A DNA stretch of 64,000 bases from Adineta vaga (lineage: Eukaryota > Rotifera), in NCBI GenBank assembly GCA_021613535.1, contig CP075492.1, positions 2,852,001 to 2,916,000 of the forward strand. Direction: 5' to 3'. A program made the position numbers and the translations under genes. Numbering within the stretch: the first letter of the stretch is position 1; each line of letters opens with the position of its first letter. The notes under the pieces were generated by a model that worked only from the letters and a program-made list of their open reading frames with translations, ran no database searches and was not told where the DNA came from. Below are positions 44,336-54,079 of the stretch, piece after piece.

Positions 44336-45814
44336 TTACACGTACAAACTAATATAATCATCAATGTCAGTTGATTCAAATCCTGGTTGTGATTGCTCAA
44401 GTATCTTCTGCACTCTTTGTCCGTCAAATCTTCCACGAAGATGCTGCTCAAATTTAGCCATAAGTAGTGGTTTTCCTTCTTCACGACGTTTTCTATGTCC
44501 AATTGGATAATTTACTTCGACTTCATCTAGTTCTGTGCCATCGTTGAGAGTAATTCTGAGTGCATTACCAATATAGCGCTTATTGGGATCATGATATTCT
44601 CGTGTGAAACGAGTATCTTCCACACAGGTAATTTTCGTACGCATATCATCGATTCGTGGATCGGAAGCAATGGCATCTGTGTAGTCGTCGGTGGTCAAGC
44701 GGCCGTAGATGAGCGGTATGGCTGCGATGTATTGAATGCAATGATCACGATCAGCAAAGTTGTAGAGTGGACCAGATTTATCAATGATACGCATTGCAGC
44801 TTCTTGGGTACGAATACGAACGGATTTAATATCTTCAGGAACATTTACTCCTTTATCTTTAAGCAAGTTATGACAGATCATGGCAGCTTCAGCAACAGTT
44901 TGTGCATGAAACTCGGCTGGATAAGAGATTTTAAATAGTACATTTTCCATCACATACGATCCAAATTCTCGTTGAAGCTTAAATTCTTGTCCTCGAAAAT
45001 GCACGTCATAGAAACCCCAAGTATTAGCAGTCAAAGCAGATGGTATACCACTTTCACCTTTTTGAACCAATAATGCCAAATTTACAGCACGCATGCAGGC
45101 ATCACCAGCTGCCCAGGATTTTCGTGACATAGTGTTAGGTGCATGTCGGTACGTGCGAAGACTTTGCCCATCGATCCATGCATGTGAAATAGCATCTATT
45201 GTTTGTGATTCAGTCAAACCTAGAAGTTTAGATACGACTGCGGTCGTAGCTACTTTTACCAATACGACATGATCTAAGCCTACTCGATTAAATGAATTTT
45301 CCAAAGCAAGTACACCTTGGATTTCATGAGCCTTGATCATCGCTTCAAGAATATCCTGAACCTTGAATACTTTTGCACCTTTGGGTTTATCTATGGCACT
45401 GGATGAAGATGAACAGGAATACTTAGCAGTTTGAGTTAAATAATCAGTCACTGCCAATATACCTCCAAGATTATCGCTTGGATGTCCCCATTCAGCTGCA
45501 AGCCAACAGTCATTGTAATCCAACCATCGAATCTGCGTACCAATACTAAATGCTGCTCTAACAGGATCTAGAACATGATTTGTACCCAGAACTCGTGCTC
45601 CATTAGGAATCGTAGCTCCAGGTACGACTGGACCGATTAATCGAGTACATTGTGGATGTTTGAGTGCTTCTAAGCCACATCCAAGTGTGTCGAGAAAGCA
45701 TAATCTCGCAGTATCAAAAGCGAGCGAAGATGTAATAGTATAGTTGTGTACATAAGATGCAATGTCTCGAAGTATCTTATCGACGATTGGGCGCACATTC
45801 TGTATTTTATTCAT
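44336..45814 (-). CDS. prpD: 2-methylcitrate dehydratase (MmgE/PrpD family)
   Basis: Converts 2-methylcitrate to 2-methyl-cis-aconitate (or acts directly toward 2-methylisocitrate) in the 2-methylcitrate cycle for propionate. The intronless frame encodes 492 residues, close to the bacterial length of about 480. Family signatures include FDTARLCFLDTLGCGLEALK, NHVLDPVRAAFSIG, RWLDYNDCWLAAEWGHPSDN, AWIDGQSLRTYRHAPN and KISYPAEFHAQTVAEAAM. The animal relative ACOD1/IRG1 is the other option in this superfamily, but WGHPSDNLGGILAV and overall layout fit PrpD better. It lies 246 bp downstream of the isocitrate lyase gene on the same strand. The lack of introns beside intron-bearing genes, and its rarity in animals, suggest horizontal gain. 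Confidence 0.92.
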   Translation of the reverse strand: MNKIQNVRPIVDKILRDIASYVHNYTITSSLAFDTARLCFLDTLGCGLEALKHPQCTRLIGPVVPGATIPNGARVLGTNHVLDPVRAAFSIGTQIRWLDYNDCWLAAEWGHPSDNLGGILAVTDYLTQTAKYSCSSSSSAIDKPKGAKVFKVQDILEAMIKAHEIQGVLALENSFNRVGLDHVVLVKVATTAVVSKLLGLTESQTIDAISHAWIDGQSLRTYRHAPNTMSRKSWAAGDACMRAVNLALLVQKGESGIPSALTANTWGFYDVHFRGQEFKLQREFGSYVMENVLFKISYPAEFHAQTVAEAAMICHNLLKDKGVNVPEDIKSVRIRTQEAAMRIIDKSGPLYNFADRDHCIQYIAAIPLIYGRLTTDDYTDAIASDPRIDDMRTKITCVEDTRFTREYHDPNKRYIGNALRITLNDGTELDEVEVNYPIGHRKRREEGKPLLMAKFEQHLRGRFDGQRVQKILEQSQPGFESTDIDDYISLYV

Positions 45815-46060
45815 AGTATATCTAAAAGGTATGCAATTTATATTTATTCAAATTATTCAAACATTACGTAACAATAAACCATCCAGTTATTATTGTTTAT
45901 TTTTATCATTTTTTTACAATAGAAAGTTCAACGTTTTTGTTCTTGAGTTTACTGCACATTCCTTCTGACTAAGTTCATTTTTTGAATTGATCAGCTTCTG
46001 TAGATTCAGAAAACGCAGTTGTGCTTCCTTCTCCTCCTAAATTTTACTGCTAAAAGTGAC

Positions 46061-47474
46061 TTAATATTTAGTCTTTAACGTTATTTTACCTGTTATAGCC
46101 ATGTTCACCAAATCGAAATATCCAGTTCCAACTTCTCTTTGATGTCGAATTGCTGTATAACCATGCTTTTCAGCTTCGAATTCTGCCTGTTGCAACTCTG
46201 AATAGGCAGTCATTCCACGATCCTTGTAATTCCGTGCAAGTTCATACATCGCATAGTTCAATGAATGAAATCCGGCAAGTGCAATCAATTGAAGTTTATA
46301 ACCCATTGCTCCGAGTTCCACGTGAAATCTTGCAATTGCTTCTGGGCTCAAATTTGCTTGCCAATTGAACGAAGGAGAACAATTGTATGTCAACAATTTT
46401 TCAGGGAACTCCTTTTGTATTGCCTCTGCGAATTTCTTCGCTTGTTCTAAATTTGGTGTTGATGTTTCCCACCAAAGTAGATCTGCAAATGGTGCTGAGT
46501 TGAGACTTCTTTTGATGCAATGTTTAAGACCAGTTCCACTTTTTAGTCGAAAAAATCCTTCGGAAGTTCGACCAGCTGTCATATCAATGAATTCTCTATC
46601 TCGTTCATCGATATCTGAAGTCAATAGTTTCGCTGATTCGGCATCTGTTCGACTGACAATTATGGTTGGTACGCCACAAACATCTGCTGCCAAACGAGCA
46701 GCATGTAAATTTCGTAGATGAGTACTACTTGCGATCAAAACCTGAAATTGTTTTTGTTTTTTTTTGAACGATGAAATGCTTATTTTTCTTACCTTTCCAC
46801 CTAAATGACCACATTTCTTCTCCGATGCTAATTGATCCTCAAAATGAATTCCAGCCGCTCCAGCTTCAATAAAAGCTTTCGTGATTTCAAAACAATTCAA
46901 TGGGCCACCGAATCCAGCTTCAGCATCGGCAACAATTGGAACAAACCAATCACGTTTTCTTCCACCTTCAGATTGTTCAATTTGTGAAGCACGCTCTAGG
47001 GCTTTGTTGATTCGACGAACCATTTCTGGTCCAGAATTTGATGGATATAAACTTTGATCTGGATACATTGATCCAGCTGTATTTCCATCTGCTGCAACTT
47101 GCCAACCTAAACATACATTCAATATTTTTCTTGAATAGAAAAAAACGAAGAGATTTACCTGACATATGAATGGCGCGTAAACCAGCACGAACCATTTGCA
47201 TTGCTTGATTTCCTGTGACAGCCCCTAGTGCTTGAATATATGGTTCCGTATGTAACAAGTTCCATAATTTGTTCGCACCGAGTGTCTAAAAAGTGAGTCA
47301 CTTTTTCTACCATTAAATTGAACAAGATATCTTCAAATTACTTACCGCTAAAGTGTATTCAATTTGGATGGTACTGCGCAATCGATGTACTACATCAGGT
47401 GCATAAATCCTTTGAATTCCATTCCAGCGACCTTTGGGTGCAGTTCGCACCAGTTCATAGAAAACTTTATTCAT
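46061..47474 (-). CDS. Isocitrate lyase family enzyme
   Basis: Cleaves isocitrate to glyoxylate and succinate (glyoxylate shunt), or 2-methylisocitrate to pyruvate and succinate. Four exons, 47474-47346, 47285-47159, 47106-46793 and 46741-46061, join in phase to 1,251 nt, 416 residues, near the bacterial length. The start ATG 47474 opens [19 protein letters not shown]. Active-site motifs are clear: [32 protein letters not shown] (metal-binding Asp), [19 protein letters not shown] with the catalytic Cys, [11 protein letters not shown] and [14 protein letters not shown] favours isocitrate over methylisocitrate lyase, but bifunctional enzymes exist. Next to prpD it could complete the methylcitrate cycle. 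The three introns (52-60 bp) show it is at home in a eukaryotic genome. Confidence 0.93.
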
Positions 47475-49249
47475 TGTGTTATTTTTTTATATAACGAAGA
47501 GAAAGAGAACGAAACAATTCGATATCTTAAAAAAAGAAAGTTTCCACCTATCAAATCACTTTTTCAATGAAACATACTTCTGAGTCGAAAATTTTAGAAT
47601 ATTCTACCTACTAATATATGTGTCTGTGACAAAATCTCAACTGCAAATATCGGCATTTGATGTTTTGGTATGTATTCTATCATAGACCAAATTTTCAATA
47701 AAATACCTATAACTTTGCGCAAATAATCTAAGGGCATTTCTGATGTTCATATTCGGTATCAACACAGTTAATAGCCCATAGTATGTTTCATTGAAAAAGT
47801 GGTTTGATAGTTTGGAAGATATTTTAGTGAGTTTATTTGTTTAAAACAATAACATTTTCTTTGTTAGGTATATTAATACTATTTATAATTGTGGTATGAA
47901 GTGATCAATTTTCGATAATATCAAATGACAGAGAATTCCATGAGCTCTCGAAATACATATTTGGTTTTGAATCACTCATTTCTATATTTACATTATTTCC
48001 GTTCAGTAAACTGTACAATAAACATTCTCAATATGATAGAATCATAAAACAGTATAGTAATTGGATAGAATAGCAAGCTAATAGAACGACAAAGACAGTT
48101 ATTCTGACTTTGAATTAACAAAGAAAAAGCGATGTCGCCAGAGATCGATATCCTTTTTTCGTAATTTATGAACTCTATCACGGTGCCATAAATTATATGA
48201 AATAACAATTAATAATATAGATAATAAAAGGTAGAACTTCATATTCAAGAAATCTAACAGAAAAAATGATTTATTGAGTATACCTTGATTTAAAGTAGAA
48301 GATATGATCGATTGACTACCTCATCAATTGGAGATCGATTACAATTATAAGTAGAATTTTGACACGATATGAATCTATCATCCATAAACAAGATCATATC
48401 TTCATTATAATTCATTAATATATTCGTTTATATGAAAGAGAACACATGCTCAATAACACAGAATAAGTGAGTAACAAAAACTCGTTTACATCAGTATATA
48501 TTATATATTCTTCAGTGATGATATATACGTATACATAAACATATATATCGAGAGATATATAACGTTTTCAGTTGCATCTCTATATCTAATCTGTGTAATA
48601 AAATGACCCTAAATGGTTGGAGTCTAGCCTTTACAGTTATAGTATTTGTTAATTTTTATATATATTCCAATGATATTTCATCATTTATTTAAAAGAAAAT
48701 GAATATAAGAACTCAAATAGAAACAGGTATGTGTCGAATTCGAAATCAACTTGATCTACTTTACTTTTCTGTTCACTTTGGAGATAAATTACTATATAGA
48801 AGTAATTAATTATTAAACTGATATTGTCTGTCTTGTTTATTCCTATTTAATTTTTCAATTTAGATTAATATCTTTGAAAGGAAATGCGTTTTAAAATCTC
48901 CAAAATTTACCAATACAATTAACTTCTATACTGACAGCATTTTAAGCCTAAGAAATTGAATGAATCCTTATTTAGAACATAAAGATATTATTTAAAGATA
49001 GTGTACCATTTTCTAATAGCAATATTACGCCCTAAAAGTCGAAATAGATAAAAGATAGAATGTTTAATGCTTTGTTTCAGTTATTCTTTAAAAAACAGTC
49101 TACAATTTCTAATTCTGATAAGATCGAAATTAAATTATCATGCATTTTATTTTCATAGGAAATCTTTGTAGATTATTTTAAAGGTTTTTTTTTCATAGAA
49201 AGATGTTAACAAGAATATATTGATCTATTATATATATTAAAGTGAAAAA
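47475..49249. other. Intergenic, AT-rich, 1.8 kb
   Basis: No supported exon, RNA gene or repeat family member. A run of ATATATA-rich sequence lies at about 48490-48560. Confidence 0.5.
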
Positions 49250-49555
49250 TTAAAATCCATAAGTTAAATAATAAGCAGTAACAAGAAAAAGAGTAATAAT
49301 TGAAAAAATAAGACAAAGAAAAAGAAAACAATCAAGACAAACAGGAGAAAAGAATCGATTTAAACATTGAATATTTGATAAGATAGAAGAATGTTCATAG
49401 TAATCATTCTCATCATATTGTTTCCATGAAATTGAAGAATAAATTGATTTTGATAATGGTCTATGCATTCTTTTAGCTTTTCGTATAACTTGTTTACTAT
49501 AAAAACCAATTTTATTCCAATTATTCTTCATTCTTGACATATCTTTACAATTCAA
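49250..49555 (-). CDS. Small hypothetical protein with C-terminal TM helix
   Basis: A 101-codon frame from 49555 to TAA at 49250. The N-terminal half is basic (KQVIRKAKRMHRPLSKS). The last 30 residues form a strong TM helix (LDCFLFLCLIFSIITLFLV) followed by AYYLTYGF, so the protein would be tail-anchored. A later Met (MSRMKNNW) is also possible as start. Not recognised as a known family. It may be real because the hydrophobic tail is well bounded, but this is a short ORF in AT-rich DNA. Confidence 0.4.
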   Translation of the reverse strand: MNCKDMSRMKNNWNKIGFYSKQVIRKAKRMHRPLSKSIYSSISWKQYDENDYYEHSSILSNIQCLNRFFSPVCLDCFLFLCLIFSIITLFLVTAYYLTYGF

Positions 49556-49798
49556 TATCTTTCCAAAGACATTTTCTATTGAAATTTGAAAGAATTATCG
49601 ATTACTTTTCTTTTTTCATTTATTTAAAATGTTATTTCGAAAAAAAAAAATGTTTCGTTTTTTTCTTCAAAAAATCGATTCTTTTCGAATCACATGTTTC
49701 ATGTTTTTTTTTCTCTTCCGACAACATTTTCAGTACAAGACTATAGTCCATTAAGAAAAAAAACTTTTCATTTGTAATTCTTTTTCAGATGAATTGTA

Positions 49799-50911
49799 TT
49801 AAAATATCGAATAATTAGAAAGATAAAAACTATAATTTGAATAAAATTCAAAAAGATTTTGATAAAACCATTTTGAAGACATATCTTGTTTAAAAACTTG
49901 AATATAATTAATGAAATTTTGTTTATCTGAAGAGGAAAGATTCTTTGAGAGAAAACATTGAAATTCTTCATTGAAATTTCCTTTGAGAATTTGACAAAAA
50001 GATTTTCGAAAGATTTGTTCCATAAGAAATCGTTTTTTCTTCCATAATTGTTTAACATTATGAACAATAAATTGTTTTGTATGAAATAATGTTTGAGAAT
50101 AGGGTGCTGGTTGATAATTTTTTGGATATGATCGTAATTTCCAATATCTTGGTAATTTATCAATTCCATTGAATGGTTTTGCAAATTGTTCATATAACCA
50201 TAAGTATCTTTGCTCAGGATTATTAATTGTTAATCGAATAAATCGATTCAAAGTATCGGAAAGACCAAAACCAGTTATATCAATTAAAATTCGTGATGAA
50301 ACATCATAAAAAAGTGTATTTGTTGTATATTCATTAACATAAATCGGAATATCTTTTCGTAATTGAAATGGATAACTTTCAAATGTATTATTGAATTCTT
50401 TAGGACCTAAAATTAAATGACCAGTTGAGAAAAAATAACATTGACCGAAAAGATTTTTAAGAATTTGATTTTGACATAAAATTTTCATTTGAGATTTTTT
50501 ACAAAAATATTCAGCATCAATATCGTTTGGTTTTAAATTAAGAATTAAATCTCGAATAGCTCCACCATGAATAAACATTTCACAATTTAACGAAGAAAAT
50601 ATTGAAAATAGATTTCCAAATGTAAGTTTATTTAAACCAGGAGCTTGTTCATCTTCAATAATATGTTGAAATAAATTTGAAAATGTTTTCGATTGATAAT
50701 ATTTTGTTTGATTATAAAATTCTTTTTTATCCTTTCCTTTTCGTTTAGAATTAAAATATTCTTGAGAAACTTCTCGAAATTGTTCTAAATCTCGTTTATC
50801 TCTTAATAAAAATTCATCGGAATTTTCATGGCGAAATTTCAGTTTTAATCGATAACAATCAATCAATTGGTTGATTAATAAAAGGAATAAAATCAATCGT
50901 TTTTCTTTCAT
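49799..50911 (-). CDS. Predicted secreted protein with nucleotidyltransferase (PAP/CCA-like) head
   Basis: An intronless frame of 370 residues. A signal peptide is evident (MKEKRLILFLLLINQLIDCY). The core motif MFIHGGAIRDLILNLKPNDI followed by DAEYF matches the G-G-x-(V/I)-R-D ... D-x-D head of class II CCA-adding enzymes and poly(A) polymerases, with the two metal-binding Asp residues (DID). Later segments (DVSSRILIDITGFGLSDTLN and PEQRYLWLYEQFAKP) fit the palm region loosely. Family knowledge places such enzymes in the cytosol, nucleus or mitochondrion, so a signal peptide is odd. It could instead be a mitochondrial presequence, or the catalytic fold may be reused outside the cell. Confidence 0.65.
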   Translation of the reverse strand: MKEKRLILFLLLINQLIDCYRLKLKFRHENSDEFLLRDKRDLEQFREVSQEYFNSKRKGKDKKEFYNQTKYYQSKTFSNLFQHIIEDEQAPGLNKLTFGNLFSIFSSLNCEMFIHGGAIRDLILNLKPNDIDAEYFCKKSQMKILCQNQILKNLFGQCYFFSTGHLILGPKEFNNTFESYPFQLRKDIPIYVNEYTTNTLFYDVSSRILIDITGFGLSDTLNRFIRLTINNPEQRYLWLYEQFAKPFNGIDKLPRYWKLRSYPKNYQPAPYSQTLFHTKQFIVHNVKQLWKKKRFLMEQIFRKSFCQILKGNFNEEFQCFLSKNLSSSDKQNFINYIQVFKQDMSSKWFYQNLFEFYSNYSFYLSNYSIF

Positions 50912-51229
50912 TGATCAATTTTCTAAAAAAAGAACAAAAAGAAAATCTAGTTCAAGTTTTGTGATTTATTTTCGAAATGATATTAAATAGTTGAATGTGC
51001 ATTTATATTCGAATTCGAAGTAGAACGATTATCGTTTATTTTGTCGTTCACCGTTCTACTTCACTGATTTTTTTTCTCTTTAGATTAGTTTATAACTTTC
51101 GATCAATTCAAATATACTTTTTTTGAAAAATGACTCTCTTTTAGTTATTTGTCTTCGTTCTAAAGATCGAGATATTGAATAAAGAAAGAGAATCAAATGA
51201 TTTTTGCTTTTTTTTATTTAATAAATCAA
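50912..51229. other. Intergenic between two minus-strand genes
   Basis: 318 bp of AT-rich sequence between the stop codon of the 7TM gene and the start codon of the nucleotidyltransferase-like gene. Nothing recognised. Confidence 0.5.
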
Positions 51230-52192
51230 TTAAGGTTGATTTGCAACTCGAATATTTCTTTGACATTTGAAAATCTTTTTCATCTTTGATCGAAATTCTG
51301 GTAATGAAGATAAACAAACAAATGGAAAAAGTAAAGGAGTTAAATAAATACAAGTTGCAAAGAAATACATTATTGAATCTATACCATATATTGAAGTAAA
51401 ATAAAGTAATATAACACAAATTGAATAAGGAATATTAACCCAAAGATAAATAATTGCAATTAAAATCAATTGAAATATCATTGTTCGATATTTTCTCCAG
51501 TTTGTCAATTGTCTTAAACGTCTTTTCGATCGATAAACTCGAAATACAAGTGCACAATTTAATAATAAAATACATATTGTAGGAAATAATGAATGACCTC
51601 CTAATTCCCACATACCAAGTGTGATATCAAAGAAATAACATGGAAATGGACAAACATTACTTTGTTCATCAACGATATTTTCACATGGATAAATAATTAT
51701 TGTAAAGAAATAAAATATGAAAATATAAAGAATAATTAATATTGGTGGAATATAATAAAAGAAAATTTTCTTAAGTTTTTTATTAAATATATTTGAATGA
51801 AATATTAAAAGATGTCGTTCAAATGAAGACCATGCAACTAAGAGAGACATAGCTAAATAACAAGAAGTTGCAATATACCACCAAAATAAACAAGATTCTT
51901 TTGTTCGTTTAAGAATTGGATGATCAGAATATGAATCAATTCGAATTGGAAGATCAATTGATGTTGTTATAAATGAGATAAATAAGATTATTATTATACT
52001 ATAATTATTTGGCATTGTACGATGAATTTTAGTGAAAAATATAAAACCAATTGCTACAAGATAAGCAAGAATTGATGGAATTACTAAGATTAATAAAATG
52101 AAATATTTTGATCGATTGGAAAGAATTGGAGGTGAACTTTTAACTTCGACTGTTTTTGTAAAAAAGAGAATTTTAGATATATTGAAATTCAT
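51230..52192 (-). CDS. Seven-TM rhodopsin-like receptor, intronless
   Basis: A 320-residue G-protein-coupled receptor, plasma membrane, ligand unknown. Seven hydrophobic segments are present, for example ILLILVIPSILAYLVAIGFI (TM1), YIATSCYLAMSLLVAWSSF (TM3) and MIFQLILIAIIYLWVNIPYS (TM6). The DRY position reads FERH, keeping Glu-Arg. A Cys before TM3 (KESCLFW) and Cys residues in loop 2 (NVCPFPCYF) could form the conserved disulfide. The start has two potential N-glycosylation sites (NIS, NRS). The tail is basic and short. It is more divergent from the receptor at 2193-3217 than recent duplicates would be. Confidence 0.85.
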   Translation of the reverse strand: MNFNISKILFFTKTVEVKSSPPILSNRSKYFILLILVIPSILAYLVAIGFIFFTKIHRTMPNNYSIIIILFISFITTSIDLPIRIDSYSDHPILKRTKESCLFWWYIATSCYLAMSLLVAWSSFERHLLIFHSNIFNKKLKKIFFYYIPPILIILYIFIFYFFTIIIYPCENIVDEQSNVCPFPCYFFDITLGMWELGGHSLFPTICILLLNCALVFRVYRSKRRLRQLTNWRKYRTMIFQLILIAIIYLWVNIPYSICVILLYFTSIYGIDSIMYFFATCIYLTPLLFPFVCLSSLPEFRSKMKKIFKCQRNIRVANQP

Positions 52193-54079
52193 TTGAAAAT
52201 TAATAAAAAGAAGAATAACTTTAGAAACTGAATATCAAAGATGTTATAGTTGTTTTTTTTTATTATAATTATCAAAAAAAAAGATAAATTAAGAGATTTT
52301 TCTATGACACTTAACAATTTCAGAAGAAATTAATCATGCTTAAATACATCTGCTCATTAAAATAATGTCATTTAGAAATACGAATGACGTTAAACTTTTA
52401 GTTTTTTCGTCAAATTGTTCATTCAAATGAATTTCTTAGGGCCAATTTGAGAAAATAAATTGAGAACATTAACAAATGCTTTTAACCTTTATGTTAGATT
52501 TTGAAATAAGCATAAAAAATATTCCAGATCTTTATAATAAGAAAGTACTTTAAAAAAATATAGAGTTTATTTAATTATGTTAATATTACTTTTATGAACA
52601 TTTCTCCAACTTGTTGTTATCTAATTAATCTTTCATAATGATACAAAACGAACATCATTATGTTATTTACAAATGAGTTAAATGTCAAATTATCATTTTA
52701 AAGAAAGAACTGAATTCATAATTCTTTGTCGATATAATTCTAGAACTTGATCTCGCCAATTAAATCGAAATTTCGAGGTTTTACATGAAAATTTGCTCAT
52801 AGTAACATTTCAATTAGAGTATAGTTTATCTACAAAGTTTCAAAATTTCTGATTGAAACATTCCCAAGATATCGTGTTTACTGTATACAGCATTATTCGT
52901 AAAAGGTCGCGATGTCTCAGTTAAATCTCAACTTGCGCACGAACCATCTTAGAACATATCACTCCTAGACATCTCTATCTAATCATTATATCCAAGATTG
53001 AAAAGCTTTTTAACATCTTGAGTAGTTTCATCGTAGGTTAAATGAATTCTAATAAAAGAAAACTTATGAAATTTACTGTTTACTATCGATAATGATCATG
53101 AAAATCCATCTATATATTCTGTAATATTCCTAACGAAAAATAGTTGATATTCTTTATATAAATATATAACAAGTAAGTAAATTCTCAAAAGATCATATCT
53201 ATAGAGTTGTTTTTTCCACTGTTGACTTATTATTTTATATTCGCTCGGCAAATCAAATAGATTGAAATAGTAGAGAGGAGAAGATGAACTTCCTACATCG
53301 TTTTATCTTAGAGGTGTATGCCATAGAATATACATATCTATTTTTTCATTATCATACCCTCAGAAGATATCTATTTATCAGTATAAAGTATTTTTAGTTC
53401 TTGTTCTGTATGTTTTAACATATTTTCTATTTATATGGCTTTTGTGAAAACGAGATTATTCTACGTCATGTGTTTACATGAGCAAAAACTGAAATAATCA
53501 TTTTCGATGTTTTCTAACACGTCATAATACATTATTTCTTATTTTATGATCAATAAATTATGTAAAGAATTTAATCTCATTGTAAATATTCGTCTATTTA
53601 GAATAAAATCTACGTCATACATTTGAATTTCTCAAATAATCTTTGAATAAGAAACAAGGGACAGAGTGACATTCAAGACATTATTATGTGAAATATTCAG
53701 AAATAAATTCATAGAATCCTTTTCTTTACAAAATATGTCGTAGTTCTATAGTTTTCTTAATTTGATGTTCTTTTTCTCTTTCACACGAAAATATTCGGTA
53801 CTTTCCACATCTTTGCCATCATAGGCATTATTCATAGAAATTTTCTTGAAATATATAATCATTCCTGTATGCTTTTTCTTTCCATATTGTCACATCAGAT
53901 ATTCATTCAAAATTCTTGTCTCTTTCTTTTAATTCTCTAAGAAGAAAAAAAAATGTAATAAGAAACATATTAATGAAACATTTTCGATATGCGAGAAATT
54001 TCTTTTCAAGATATTTGACTTCGAATAACATTTTGTAGTTTTATCCTTAAAGTTCAAATTGATACAATCAATCGAGATC
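52193..54079. other. Intergenic, 1.9 kb, between divergent genes
   Basis: Between the 5' ends of the 7TM gene and the P-type ATPase gene, so it should contain both promoters. It is AT-rich without repeats of the families seen elsewhere. A 35-codon minus-strand frame (52693-52800) is discussed under the rejected items. Confidence 0.5.

Noticed and set aside
52693-52800. 35-codon minus-strand frame resembling a LYR-motif start (QVLELYRQR)
   Set aside because: Too short, with no partner exon or splice donor found; the resemblance may be chance.
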